A stretch of DNA of 33,568 bases from Streptomyces spongiae (lineage in GTDB: Bacteria > Actinomycetota > Actinomycetes > Streptomycetales > Streptomycetaceae): NCBI RefSeq assembly GCF_009377185.1, contig NZ_VJZC01000047.1:1-33568 (forward strand). The letters run 5' to 3'. Each line of letters starts with the position of its first letter. The first letter of the stretch is position 1. A program made the position numbers and the translations under genes. The notes under the pieces are model-generated. The model was not told the origin of the DNA. It did no database searches and saw only the letters and a list, made by a program, of their open reading frames with translations. Shown piece by piece: positions 14,178-23,295 of the stretch.

Positions 14178-15770
14178 TCAACCGCTGACGAGGGCCACCA
14201 GCGACTCCCGGTCCGTCTTGCCGTTCGGGGTCGTGGGCAGTGCGTCGAGCACGCGCAGTTCCGAGGGGAGCATGTAAGTCGGCAGCGCCTGCGCGCAGTG
14301 GGCCCGTAGCTCGGCCGCGCCGACGTCCGTGGACCGGGCGGACACCACGACGAACGCGCTGAGACGGCGATCGCCATCGGCGGGGCCGAGGACGAGCACT
14401 TCCGCCGCCATGACGCCGGGGAACTCCAGCAGTCGGTGCCTGACCTCGTCGAGTTCCACGCGGTTGCCCCGGATCTGGACCTGGGAGTCGGCCCTCCCGC
14501 AGAAGTACATCTCCCCTCGCTGTCCGGTGTGCCCCAGGTCGCCGGTGCGGAGAACCACCTGACCGGAGCGGGGGGACACGGGATCCGGAAGCAGTGCCGC
14601 CCGAGTGGCGTCCGGGTCGTCCCAATACCCCGTGAAGAGGGCGGGACTGCGCACGACGATCTCTCCGACGAGACCAGGACGTTCGATCAGCCGCCCCGCC
14701 TCGTCGACAAGGAGCATCTCGGCACCCTTGTGCGCGAACCCTATCGAGAGCCGCTTCACGTCGGCGGGCAGTGGGTTGGGGACCTCCTCGAACGAACAGG
14801 CCATCGACTCGGTGCTGCCGTAGCAGTTGGTCACGCGAACCCCCGGGAGAAGCGCGCGAAGGTGACGCAGCTCAGGGAGCGGGAAGTCCTCCCCGCAGAA
14901 GAGGATCCCGCGCAGCCGGTCGAGGTCGGCCAGGCCCTGCTGCTCATGCCGCAGGACCGGCCGCCAGATGGACGGGACGCCGTTCACCTGGGTCGCTCCG
15001 GTTTCCTTCAGCACCCGCACGAAGCGCCGCGGCCACCGCAGCGATTCCGGTGGAACCGTCACCAGGGCGGCACCGCTGCCCAGGGCCAGGCCGACGTTGA
15101 TCAAGGAGAAGTCGAACTGGAGCGGCGAGGTGTTGGCGACGCGGTCGTCGGGGGTCACCAGACGCTGAGCCATCATGCCGTGGTAGAAGGACGTGACAGC
15201 CCGGTGGCTCATCACCACCCCTTTGGGACGTCCCGTCGTCCCCGAGGTGAAGATGACGTACGCCGGGTCGGTCACCGTCGGCTCCCGCCGACGGCGTGCC
15301 CGGTCGGCCGGCGCCCGCTCGATCGTGAGCGAGGGCCCTTCGATGTGTCCCAGTCCGACGCCGGACGGGATGTCCGCGTCACCGGCTCCCGGGCACCGCA
15401 GGTAGAGCGCGGGTTCGGTGGTCCTCATGATGGACGCCAGCCGCTGTTCCGGCGGCCTTGTACCCACCGGAACGAACGTCAGGCCCAGTGCCGAGCAGGC
15501 CAGCAGAGCCGCGATCGAAGCGGCCGAGAGATCCGCCTCCAGAATGACCCGGTCACCGATCTCGAGCCCCAGCCCGTCGAGCGCGGCCATGTGGTCGCGG
15601 ACGAGGAGCTCGAGTTCACGATAGGTGGTGACGGCGTACCGCTCTGAGCCGGCGGGTTCGATGACCGCAGGGCGGTCCGGAAGAGTGCCGGCCATCCTGA
15701 GTAGGAATTCGTGAAGAAATTCCTCCCGCCCGGTGTCCAAAAGGCCAGGAAATATCGTGCGATCGCTCAT
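14178..15770 (-). CDS. Stand-alone NRPS-type adenylation enzyme (amino acid/acyl AMP ligase)
   Basis: 530 residues of the ANL superfamily, activating a carboxylate with ATP and loading it onto a carrier protein. Core motifs: YVIFTSGTTGRPKG (171-184), SPLQFDFSL with Asp220 in the position that contacts the alpha-amino group in amino-acid-activating domains, NCYGSTES (315-322), LRTGDLGH, GNRVELDEV and a C-terminal PTTPNGKTDR with the catalytic Lys. No thiolation or condensation domain is attached. The start ATG 15770 has GGAGGAA just upstream; a longer frame to 16028 runs through the promoter region. An amino-acid-like substrate is likely. The partner is presumably the free carrier protein at 4379-4633. 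Confidence 0.88.
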   Translation of the reverse strand: MSDRTIFPGLLDTGREEFLHEFLLRMAGTLPDRPAVIEPAGSERYAVTTYRELELLVRDHMAALDGLGLEIGDRVILEADLSAASIAALLACSALGLTFVPVGTRPPEQRLASIMRTTEPALYLRCPGAGDADIPSGVGLGHIEGPSLTIERAPADRARRRREPTVTDPAYVIFTSGTTGRPKGVVMSHRAVTSFYHGMMAQRLVTPDDRVANTSPLQFDFSLINVGLALGSGAALVTVPPESLRWPRRFVRVLKETGATQVNGVPSIWRPVLRHEQQGLADLDRLRGILFCGEDFPLPELRHLRALLPGVRVTNCYGSTESMACSFEEVPNPLPADVKRLSIGFAHKGAEMLLVDEAGRLIERPGLVGEIVVRSPALFTGYWDDPDATRAALLPDPVSPRSGQVVLRTGDLGHTGQRGEMYFCGRADSQVQIRGNRVELDEVRHRLLEFPGVMAAEVLVLGPADGDRRLSAFVVVSARSTDVGAAELRAHCAQALPTYMLPSELRVLDALPTTPNGKTDRESLVALVSG

Positions 15771-16112
15771 GGATTCCTCCGCGCGGTCATCGGTCCTCGT
15801 GGAGCGGTATCGATGGATGTCGGCGTACGAAATAGTCCGCGTGCGGCCGACAGCAGCCGCCAGGCTACTTCTTCGTACCCGCGTCGACGTGTGCCGTGCC
15901 GTCGGCCGAAGTCGGCAACCGGTGCGGCGATTGACAGGCCGAAGACTCGACGAGATTCTGATGACAAAACAAGCGGGGGGTGTCGTCCGGAATTCATTTT
16001 CGCGATCACTTGCCTGCGCGTCGTGCAAGAGCAGCTCGTTGTGTGCCCAACCGATTTCTCAGGTTCCGCATGCGTCGAGTTCTAGTCGTACCGTCATGTA
16101 TCGCGAGAGGAT
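15771..16112. promoter_or_regulatory. Divergent promoter region between the adenylation gene and the SARP gene
   Basis: 342 bp between divergent starts, without a gene I can support. It contains the GGAGGA site of the adenylation gene at its left end and a GAGAGG site (16105-16110) before the regulator. Two TCG-beginning heptamers, TCGAGTT (16075) and TCGTACC (16086), are 11 bp apart, which is the SARP spacing, but the second is a poor match. I found no clear -35/-10 pair. Confidence 0.5.
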
Positions 16113-18173
16113 GTGCCCTTGCGGGAACCGGAAAACTCTCAGCTGGAATTCAGCCTGCTGGGTCCGCTGGAGGTGCGCAGCGGCGGCACGCCACTCGATG
16201 CCGGACCACCCCAGCGAAGGGTGCTGCTCATCCGTCTGCTCGTGGAGGGCGGCCGGACAGTGAGCACTGATCGGCTGCGCAAGGACCTGTGGGGCTGGCA
16301 CGACTCGCCTGGCACGGTGTCTTCGCTGCATGCCCATATCAGCAGACTCCGTGCCCTGCTGGAACCGTCACGTGCCCATCGGCGGCAGGGCAACGTGCTG
16401 GTGACCGAGCCGACGGGCTACGCCCTGCGGGTCCGCCCCCGAACGCTGGACACCGTGCGCTTCCAGGAGGGCGTGGACGAGGCCCAGCAGCTCATGGAGG
16501 CCGGCGACGTCGACGCGGCGTACGACCGGGCCGAGGAAGCACTCGGTCGCTGGCGTGGAACCCCGTACGCCGAAGCGGCGGACTACCCCTTCGCGGAGCG
16601 GGAGATCCTCCATCTGGAGGAGACCCGGCTGAGGGTCAGGCAGGTGCGGACGTCGGCGTTGCTGTCGTTGCACCGCTTCGACCGGGCCTTGTCCGGGGCG
16701 CGGGAGCTGACCACGGCGCATCCCATGGACGAGACGGCGTGGGTCCTGATGATGCGGGCCCTGTACCTGTCCGGCCGTCCGGCGGAGGCGCTGTACGGAT
16801 ACCAGACCATACGGGCCCGGCTCAACGAGGAGGGTCTGGAGCCCGGTCCCGCCCTGCGCGCGACCCAGCTCGCGATCCTCCGGCACGACATCGACCGGAT
16901 CGCCCCCGCGCCCCGGCAGCGGGTTGTCCTGTCGGACCCTGGGCCCCGGGAGACGGCGTCCGGGCGCCGCCCGCGGCTGCCGGGCAGGTCGGCGGAGCTG
17001 TCCCAGCTCGCGCGGGTGCTGGACGTCGCACGGACCGGCCGGGCGGCATGGGCGCTGGTCTCCGGTGAGTTGGGGGTCGGGAAGACTGGTCTGGTCGAGG
17101 AACTGGCCGCCCACGCCGATGGTCTCGGGGTGCGCACGGTCTGGACTCGCGGCTCCGCGGAGCCCGACGCGGGCCAGGAGGCGGTTCCGTTCCGCACTGC
17201 CGCGGGGATGCTGCGACAACTGCTCCCGGAGCGGCCCCTGTCACCGGACTCCCTGCTGCCTTCGACGACGGGTGGCCCCGGAGGTCACGCGCTCGGCCGC
17301 TTCAGGGCGTTCGACCGTATCGCCCATGACCTCCTGCATGCGCTGGCCGGCCGTCCCACCCTGTGTGTGATCGACGACATGCAGCACGTGGACGCGGACT
17401 CCCGGGCGCTGCTGACATTCCTCGCGGTTCACCTTCGGACGGCTCCCCTCGCCCTCATCTGTGTCTCCCGAGACTTCGGTCAGGCCGATCTCGACGGGTT
17501 CTCCCTGACGGTGATGCGAGAGGGCGGCTGCCATCTTCGTCTCGTGCCGTTCACCGCCCAGGAGTCACGGGAGGTGGTGCGCCGATGGTGCGCGTCGTCC
17601 CCCACCTCGCGTGTCGAGGCGGCGGACGACATCGACCTGATGGCGCGTGCACTGCATCGGCGCAGTGCCGGCAATCCCCTGTGGCTGACCGAGTTGCTGC
17701 GCTCGGCCGAGAACGACGGCGACTGGGCCGGTGAACGGATCCCGCGCGTGGCTCATCGCATCCTCACGTCGATCGCACGAGGCCTCAGACAGCCCCTCCG
17801 GTCCTTTCTGGAGACGGCGGCGGTCATCGGGGAACCGGTGGACATCCCCCTGTCCGCCGGTGTCCTCGGGTGTTCGGCGGAGGCGGTGCTGGACCTGATC
17901 GAGGAGACCCTGACCGCCGGCCTGCTCGTCTGGAGGGACGGTCAGGGCCACGGCGAAGCGGGGTACCGCTTCACCTGGCCGTTGTTCAAGGAGGTGGTGC
18001 TCTCCGAGATGTCCCCGCTCCGGAAGCAGCGGTTGCGGACCGCTTCGGCCGCCCGGCGCCTCGCCGACCCGCCCGGCGGAAGGGTGAGAGCGCCGCAGCG
18101 CCGGGCACCCCGGTCCGTCCCCGAGGCCGCGGCGCGCCGTACGCCTGCCCCAGCACTCGCGGAGCAGCGATGA
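16113..18173 (+). CDS. SARP-family transcriptional regulator with ATPase domain (AfsR-like, no C-terminal sensor)
   Basis: 686 residues. The N-terminal winged-helix domain (about 12-108) has the OmpR-like pattern FSLLGPLEVRSGG, VSTDRLRKDLWG and SLHAHISRLRALLEP. It is followed by a bacterial transcriptional activation domain (about 115-260, LGRWRGTPYAEAADYPF, LMMRALYLSGRPAEAL). An NTPase domain carries Walker A GELGVGKTG (318-326) and Walker B LCVIDDMQHVD (417-427). It lacks the TPR region of AfsR and any LuxR HTH. Such proteins activate antibiotic operons by binding direct heptamer repeats. GTG 16113 is used as the start, although the GAGAGG site is only 2 bases away; TTG 16119 (8 bases away) is possible. 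Its stop overlaps the next gene's start. Confidence 0.88.
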   Translation: MPLREPENSQLEFSLLGPLEVRSGGTPLDAGPPQRRVLLIRLLVEGGRTVSTDRLRKDLWGWHDSPGTVSSLHAHISRLRALLEPSRAHRRQGNVLVTEPTGYALRVRPRTLDTVRFQEGVDEAQQLMEAGDVDAAYDRAEEALGRWRGTPYAEAADYPFAEREILHLEETRLRVRQVRTSALLSLHRFDRALSGARELTTAHPMDETAWVLMMRALYLSGRPAEALYGYQTIRARLNEEGLEPGPALRATQLAILRHDIDRIAPAPRQRVVLSDPGPRETASGRRPRLPGRSAELSQLARVLDVARTGRAAWALVSGELGVGKTGLVEELAAHADGLGVRTVWTRGSAEPDAGQEAVPFRTAAGMLRQLLPERPLSPDSLLPSTTGGPGGHALGRFRAFDRIAHDLLHALAGRPTLCVIDDMQHVDADSRALLTFLAVHLRTAPLALICVSRDFGQADLDGFSLTVMREGGCHLRLVPFTAQESREVVRRWCASSPTSRVEAADDIDLMARALHRRSAGNPLWLTELLRSAENDGDWAGERIPRVAHRILTSIARGLRQPLRSFLETAAVIGEPVDIPLSAGVLGCSAEAVLDLIEETLTAGLLVWRDGQGHGEAGYRFTWPLFKEVVLSEMSPLRKQRLRTASAARRLADPPGGRVRAPQRRAPRSVPEAAARRTPAPALAEQR

Positions 18174-19351
18174 GCGTCCACGATCAGGTCGTCGACCTGG
18201 CGCGGGGGGCCGAGCCCGTCGCCGTCGAATGGTTCGGCACCTCGCTGCGGGTCCACGTCCCGGTGCCGGAGACACTCGAGTACGTCGCCGACCATCACCG
18301 AGTGGGTCCACCGACTGTCGGGGCGCCGCCGTACCGGTCAGCCGCCCTGTTCGCCGTCGCCGCCCCGGACATCCTGGACAAGCTCAGAGACCAGGCGGCA
18401 CGTCGAACCGTCAGCCGACGCGAGTCCTTCAAGGGGGTGTGGTACGCCTACTGGGAGACGGCGGACGGTGCGACGATGGTGGTCGACGAGACGCACGGCT
18501 ACCAGCACGCGCTGCTCACCCGTGACTTCACGTCATGGGCGGTCGTCGGTGAGCGTCCCGAAGACCTCGGGTTGGTCGTCGCACGGACGATCCGCGAACT
18601 CGTCCGTGAGGACCTGCTCGGCATGGGGGCCGTCACCTTCCACGCCTCCGCCGCTGAACTGCCGGACGGAACAGGCGTACTCCTCACCGGCGGCTCCGGG
18701 GCGGGCAAGACCACCTCCGCTGTCCGGATCGGCTGCTCCGGCGGCCGTGTCGTCGGCACGGACCGCTCCTTCCTGCTCCGGCACGACGGCGAGTGGCTCG
18801 TCGTCGGGCTGCCGGAGACCACGAGGCTCGGGCTCGGCGGTGCCAGGACACTCGGCCTGCTCGGTCTTGTCGAGGGACGCGTTCTGTCGAGGGAGCAGAC
18901 CCTGCTCGCCCGCCCGGGTGCGCCCGGAAAGGAGGCCAAGCTGACGTTGAGCAACGGTGAGATGACCGAGTTGCTGAACTGCGGATACACCCCCGCGGCG
19001 ACTGCCGACTCGATCGTCGTGCTCAGCGGATCGCCGCTGGCCTCGGCAGCGCGGATGGAGGACCTGGCACCCGCGGAGGCGCACCGGGCGCTGAGAGAGC
19101 ATCTGCTGGCTCCCGACCCCGACTACCGCGTCCGCTGGCTTTCCCCCGACCCTGCCCAGGACGACGCCGGCTCCGCGGCGGCCGAGCTGTCCGCCCTGCT
19201 GACACGACAGCCGGCCAGACGACTCACCTGGAACCCTCAACTGCACTGTGACGAACGGGTCGTACCGCTTCTGACGGCGAGAACGGACACGACTCCGTCC
19301 AGCGCCGCCCACCGCCCCCACCACAACTCCGGCAAGGAGGCCATCCGATGA
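18170..19351 (+). CDS. HPr-kinase-like P-loop protein (second copy)
   Basis: 393 residues. VTFHASAAEL (His158) and GVLLTGGSGAGKTTSAV (Walker A, 174-182) are followed by VVGTDRSFLL with Asp198. This is the same His/P-loop/Asp layout as the protein at 8816-9859, although overall sequence similarity is low. The start ATG 18170 overlaps the SARP stop (ATGA) with GGAG upstream, and its stop overlaps the nucleotidyltransferase start (ATGA), so the three genes form a tightly coupled operon. HprK-like kinases beside PF14907-type nucleotidyltransferases are known from lasso-peptide and other RiPP clusters, but no lasso or lanthipeptide enzymes are present here. The substrate is unknown. Confidence 0.68.
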   Translation: MSVHDQVVDLARGAEPVAVEWFGTSLRVHVPVPETLEYVADHHRVGPPTVGAPPYRSAALFAVAAPDILDKLRDQAARRTVSRRESFKGVWYAYWETADGATMVVDETHGYQHALLTRDFTSWAVVGERPEDLGLVVARTIRELVREDLLGMGAVTFHASAAELPDGTGVLLTGGSGAGKTTSAVRIGCSGGRVVGTDRSFLLRHDGEWLVVGLPETTRLGLGGARTLGLLGLVEGRVLSREQTLLARPGAPGKEAKLTLSNGEMTELLNCGYTPAATADSIVVLSGSPLASAARMEDLAPAEAHRALREHLLAPDPDYRVRWLSPDPAQDDAGSAAAELSALLTRQPARRLTWNPQLHCDERVVPLLTARTDTTPSSAAHRPHHNSGKEAIR

Positions 19352-20475
19352 CGACCGGGCCCGGCGCTGTCCCCGACGTACACGGACCGAATGACGCCGT
19401 ATGGGACCTGCTGGTGTTGGTGGCGCTCCAACAGGGCCTCGACGAGGAGCCGGACGAACGCGTCGAGGCGCTGCGGCGGCCCGACTTCGACCACGGCAGA
19501 CTCGTCGAACAGGCGATGCGTCACGGACTGCTGGCCGCTCTCGCCCACTTTCTTCACCAGCACGGCCTGCGCCGGACTCTGCCGGCGCGGCTGCGCAACC
19601 CGGTCCTGTCCCATCTGCTGCTCAACAGGCACCGGGCCCGGCTGCTGACCGCCGAGGCGCTACGGGTCTCGGCGGGCTTCGAGGCAGCCGGGATCCGTGC
19701 GGCCTGGACGAAGGGGGTCGTGGTGCAGTCCACCCTCTACGAGGGGACGGGCGTACGCATGTACAACGACATCGACATGATGATCGCACCGGCGGACCGG
19801 CCCGGTGCTCTGAAGGCACTGACCGAGCTGGGCTACGCGCCCTCGACCCGCTTCGATCCGGTCACCCAGGAGCTGGAGAAGATCTCGCGGGCGGCGGAGC
19901 GCATCTACCAGATGTCGCCGGACCACCTCCCGCACGCGCACCGGCTCACCGCGGACACCTGTGTCCCCGTCGTATGCGTCGATGTGGCCAACAGCTTCAC
20001 ATGGCACGGCTGTCCGTGGCAGGTTCCGGTCGACAAGGTGCTGGCACGGATCGAGCCGACCCCGGTGGAACCCGGCACGACGCTGCCCGCGCTCGCCCCC
20101 GCGGACATGTTCCTCTTCCTGTGCCTCCATCTCTTCCGTGAGGGGTGGGTGGAGCGGACGATTCGGACCAAGGACGTGTCCCTGGCGCAGTTCGCCGACA
20201 TCGCGCGCCAGTGGAGGCGCGCCTCGACCGTGACCCGGCAACGCGTCGCGGAGGAAACACGGGAGTTCGGCCTGTCCGCTCCGATCGCCTGGGTGTGCGC
20301 CCACACGGATCAGCTCTTCGCCACCTCGATGGTCGACGAACTGGGCCTGCGGGCGACCGCGACCCGCGCATGGCTGGCGAGCGCGCAGGGGAGCTCGGGA
20401 CTCGAGTTGTGTTGGCCCGGGGACATGGAGCGGCGCCTGCGCTCGGGGGAGGCCCCCGTGCTGTCCCCGCCGTGA
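19348..20475 (+). CDS. Nucleotidyltransferase of the NTP_transf_5 type
   Basis: 375 residues. The nucleotidyltransferase core reads WTKGVVVQSTLY, then GVRMYNDIDMMIAP. The TKG and the D-x-D pair (Asp141, Asp143) are the metal and substrate site of the polymerase-beta-like fold, in the arrangement of PF14907 'uncharacterised nucleotidyltransferase'. A helical N-terminal part (1-110) precedes it and a C-terminal helical region follows, including PADMFLFLCLHLFREGW. It is coupled to the HPr-kinase-like gene by ATGA. It converges with the acyl-CoA dehydrogenase gene, with a 37-bp gap. It may transfer a nucleotide to the phosphorylated product of its neighbour or to another hydroxyl (inference). Confidence 0.75.
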   Translation: MTTGPGAVPDVHGPNDAVWDLLVLVALQQGLDEEPDERVEALRRPDFDHGRLVEQAMRHGLLAALAHFLHQHGLRRTLPARLRNPVLSHLLLNRHRARLLTAEALRVSAGFEAAGIRAAWTKGVVVQSTLYEGTGVRMYNDIDMMIAPADRPGALKALTELGYAPSTRFDPVTQELEKISRAAERIYQMSPDHLPHAHRLTADTCVPVVCVDVANSFTWHGCPWQVPVDKVLARIEPTPVEPGTTLPALAPADMFLFLCLHLFREGWVERTIRTKDVSLAQFADIARQWRRASTVTRQRVAEETREFGLSAPIAWVCAHTDQLFATSMVDELGLRATATRAWLASAQGSSGLELCWPGDMERRLRSGEAPVLSPP

Positions 20476-20512
20476 CGCAGGAGCGTTGGGCGGCCCTGGG
20501 GCGGTCGCGGCG

Positions 20513-21664
20513 TCACACCAGCGTGACCGCGCGGTCGAGCATCGACAGCGCGCCATTGGCGGTCAGCAGCCGGTCGTTCGCGTAGTTCAGGGCCGCTGAC
20601 CGCAGGTCGCGGAAGACCCGTTCGAGAGGAATGGGTGAGTCGCCGGAGTACCCGGTGGACAGCCCGGCCAGCTGCACCATGCGGTCGGCGGCCTGGAAGG
20701 TCAGCTCGGACGCCGCGAGTTTCAGGGTGTTGAGGTGAATCTGCACGGAGGGGGCGTCCAGCCGCCGACCGCTCTCGCGCAGCGCGCTCACCTCCTCCCG
20801 CACCTTGGAGAGGTAGGCGCTGACCAGTTCGAGATCGAGTCGGATACGGGCCACACGCTCCTGGACCAGGGGTGAGGAGAGGTCCGTTCCGCCCTTGTGG
20901 GCGGAGGCTGCGAGCTTGCGCACAAGACGGCTGAAAGCGCCCTGCGCCGCGCCCAGCCAGCAGGCGCTCCACCCGAGATGCCCGGTCGGCACCATGCTGT
21001 CCGCGGCGACCTCACGGAAGCGCCCGGGTGCGCCGACGATGTGGTGAGCGGGCACCTGGCCGCTGAGACGCAACCCCACGCTGTGGGTCCCGCGCATGCC
21101 GAGAGTCCGCCACTCATGGGTCTGCTGGACCGACAGATCCTTCCGGTTCGCGTACACGAGCGTGACCTCGTGTTCCCGCGCCTCCTGATGCGCTCGCATG
21201 GTGATGAGGAATCCGTCCGCGTGGACGCCTCCGGTGACCACCGGTGCGTCCCGGTGGAGCGTCAGGAGCTCGCCGCGGTGCGCCAACGAGTCCTGGGCCG
21301 CCAGCAGATGGCCGCCCTTGTTCGTGTCGGTGGTGATCGACGCGAGGTACACCTCGCCCGCCGCGACACGGGGAAGCAGTTCCGCGCGCAGGCCGGCGTC
21401 GGCGTGCCGCACGAGCACGTCGGTCTGTTGGCAGTGCATCGCCCAGATCATGGCGGTGGACAGGCATCCGGTGGAGAGTGAACGGGCGACCTCCACCATG
21501 TCGTCGAGGCCGCGCCCCATTCCTCCGTACTCCGTCGGTACCAGCAGGCCCAGATATCCGCTCTCTCGCAGCGCACACAGGTTCTCCACCGGGAACTCGG
21601 CTTCGGCGTCCACCTTGGCCGCGTTCTCGGCCAGCAGGCTCACCAGGGCGTCGGCTTTCTCCAT
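20513..21664 (-). CDS. Acyl-CoA dehydrogenase-family flavoprotein
   Basis: 383 residues. The fold is indicated by LGLLVPTEYGGMGRGLDDMV, the middle-domain strand EWRTLGMRGTHSVGLRLSG, and the C-terminal helices VQIHLNTLKLAASELTFQAA with LAGLSTGYSGDSPIPLERVF. In secondary metabolism this family includes FAD dehydrogenases acting on carrier-bound acyl groups and related flavin hydroxylases; I cannot tell which applies. The start ATG 21664 has GGGGAGGAG directly upstream, and an in-frame start at 21706 overlaps the preceding gene. It is 26 bp downstream of the HAD gene in one operon. It may desaturate or oxidise a carrier- or CoA-bound unit. Confidence 0.85.
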   Translation of the reverse strand: MEKADALVSLLAENAAKVDAEAEFPVENLCALRESGYLGLLVPTEYGGMGRGLDDMVEVARSLSTGCLSTAMIWAMHCQQTDVLVRHADAGLRAELLPRVAAGEVYLASITTDTNKGGHLLAAQDSLAHRGELLTLHRDAPVVTGGVHADGFLITMRAHQEAREHEVTLVYANRKDLSVQQTHEWRTLGMRGTHSVGLRLSGQVPAHHIVGAPGRFREVAADSMVPTGHLGWSACWLGAAQGAFSRLVRKLAASAHKGGTDLSSPLVQERVARIRLDLELVSAYLSKVREEVSALRESGRRLDAPSVQIHLNTLKLAASELTFQAADRMVQLAGLSTGYSGDSPIPLERVFRDLRSAALNYANDRLLTANGALSMLDRAVTLV

Positions 21665-21690
21665 CGGGGCTCCTCCCCTGTTCAGCGCGT

Positions 21691-22581
21691 TCACCGGTGT
21701 GGGCACCGGAGCACACGGCCGTCGCGGTCGATACCTGCCGCCGCAATCGCCCGGTCGGCGACGAACCGGGCCAAGTACTCACCGAGGGGTCCGCTCAGCA
21801 ACTCATCGCTGTGCCGTACGGCGACCTGGTCAGCGCCTTGGACCGCCACGCCGAGGGCGGCCGAACCCAACAGGCACGCGTCGTTGCGCGCGTCCCCAAA
21901 GGCCACGGTGGCCGAGAGTCCGTGGCTCTCGCCGTACCGTCGCCGCACATGCTCGTGCACAGCCGCCGCCTTGCATGTGTGTTCGGGCCTCACCACAAGC
22001 GCGCCGAACGCGGAAATACGGTCGAGGTCATGGGGCAGACCGGTCAGCTGCTCGGTCAGGTCCGCCTCGGCGCCGAACACGGTGACGGCGACGGCGTCCT
22101 CCCCGCGGTGGTCGGCCGCGAGGGCCCGGGTCACGATGTCCTCGCGCCGGACGCCGTACGCTCGCGCGTACGCCAAGGCGGCACGACGCGAGCCGGCGAT
22201 CAGTCCGCTCGCCGTCTCGGTCACCGTGTCCGCGACGTCCGCGGACGCGAGGCGGGCCGCGAGCTCGGCGGGCAGCGCGCGGGACACCGTCACCGAACCG
22301 GCGCCGCGGTCCCACAGGACGTTTCCGTTGCTGAGCAGGAGCGGGTCGTCGAACGCCCGCAGTTCGGGCGCGGAAGGGTCCAGGGAGCGAAAGGACCCGA
22401 CCGATCGACCGGTGACCAGCAGCAGGCGGAGGCCTTGGGCACGCAGCCGGTGCAGGCCCTCGGCGACACCGGGCAGGAAGCGCTGCGACGGACCGAGGAC
22501 CGTGCCGTCCAGGTCGAACACCGCGTACCGGAGCCGTCGGCGTTCCGAGGGAGCGGACGGGGCTTCAGGTTCACTTTTCAT
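21691..22581 (-). CDS. HAD-superfamily hydrolase (Cof-like)
   Basis: 296 residues. AVFDLDGTVLG (Asp23, Asp25) is HAD motif I, VTGRS motif II, and VAFGDARNDACLL motif IV. The large cap domain between them is of the Cof/phosphoglycolate type, acting on phosphorylated sugars or small metabolites. The start ATG 22581 has GGAGGAGGG about 13 bases upstream; longer frames cross the intergenic region. It is first in a two-gene operon with the acyl-CoA dehydrogenase. A second phosphatase besides the PHP protein fits a pathway with several phosphorylated intermediates. Confidence 0.85.
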   Translation of the reverse strand: MKSEPEAPSAPSERRRLRYAVFDLDGTVLGPSQRFLPGVAEGLHRLRAQGLRLLLVTGRSVGSFRSLDPSAPELRAFDDPLLLSNGNVLWDRGAGSVTVSRALPAELAARLASADVADTVTETASGLIAGSRRAALAYARAYGVRREDIVTRALAADHRGEDAVAVTVFGAEADLTEQLTGLPHDLDRISAFGALVVRPEHTCKAAAVHEHVRRRYGESHGLSATVAFGDARNDACLLGSAALGVAVQGADQVAVRHSDELLSGPLGEYLARFVADRAIAAAGIDRDGRVLRCPHR

Positions 22582-22742
22582 CGCTTTCGGCAGCCCTCCT
22601 CCTGGCCGAGCCGCAATACGGGCGACAGCCCGTTGCGTGATACGGCGACAGCGCATTCCGCGAGCAATCAAATATGCCTGTTCTTGTCGGCCTCTTGCCG
22701 ATCGATCGCGGCGAGCGGACGAGTCGGCGCAACGGAGATTTC

Positions 22743-22771
22743 TTGACTGCCGGTGCCCGTCGTGCTCCAAT
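22743..22771 (+). promoter_or_regulatory. Candidate promoter of the PPOX gene
   Basis: TTGACT (22743-22748), 17 bp, then TCCAAT (22766-22771) fit a sigma-70-type -35/-10 pair, about 50 bp before the PPOX start. The rest of the 239-bp divergent region (22582-22820) shows nothing else clear. Confidence 0.4.
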
Positions 22772-22820
22772 CCGTGTGCCCTGTCCGGCTGTAATGCACG
22801 AGCTGGGAGACAGCGTGAGC

Positions 22821-23249
22821 ATGAAATCCACCAGAATCACGGTTCCGGAAAGCCATAGGGACCTGCTTGAACGACCGCTCTTCGCTCATCTGGCCACGAT
22901 CCGCCCGGACGGCACGCCCCAGGTGAACGTGATGTGGTTCGACTGGGACGGAAGCCATCTTTATTTCACCAGCACGACCGCGCGCTACAAACACCGCAAC
23001 ATCGTCCGCAACCCTGCCGTCTCCGTCTCCTTTCACGACCCGGACAACCCGTACCGGCACCTGGAAGTCCGTGGAACCGTGGAGCGCATCGACCCGGACA
23101 CCGAGGGCGGGGTCTGGCTCGGCCTCGCGGCTCGGTACGGCGATCTCGTCGACGGCCCGCCCGCCGACGTCCTCAACCGTGTCGTCTATGTCGTGCGTCC
23201 CACGGCTGTCACCTCGTTCGCCCGCAGACGCCCGGCCGCTGTGCGCTGA
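22821..23249 (+). CDS. PPOX-class (FMN/F420-dependent) split-barrel protein
   Basis: 142 residues of the pyridoxamine-5'-phosphate-oxidase-like split barrel. LLERPLFAHLATIRPDGTPQ then NVMWFDWDG, then YFTSTTARYKHRNIVRNPAV match the usual F420- or FMN-dependent TIGR03618-type proteins. These reduce or oxidise small molecules, or bind flavin, F420 or haem. The start is taken at ATG 22821; GTG 22815, six bases upstream and nearer to GGGAGA (22805-22810), is equally possible. It is monocistronic, divergent from the HAD operon and convergent with the StrR-like gene. It may be a redox tailoring or protective enzyme. Confidence 0.82.
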   Translation: MKSTRITVPESHRDLLERPLFAHLATIRPDGTPQVNVMWFDWDGSHLYFTSTTARYKHRNIVRNPAVSVSFHDPDNPYRHLEVRGTVERIDPDTEGGVWLGLAARYGDLVDGPPADVLNRVVYVVRPTAVTSFARRRPAAVR

Positions 23250-23295
23250 GCGGGACCGAGGGGGCAGCGCGGCCATGGCCCAACGCCCGCGGACC

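Noticed and set aside
16075..16092. TCGAGTT and TCGTACC spaced 11 bp upstream of the SARP start, like a SARP heptad site
   Set aside because: Only three bases are shared between the two heptamers, and the position is very close to the start codon. Too weak to call an autoregulatory site.
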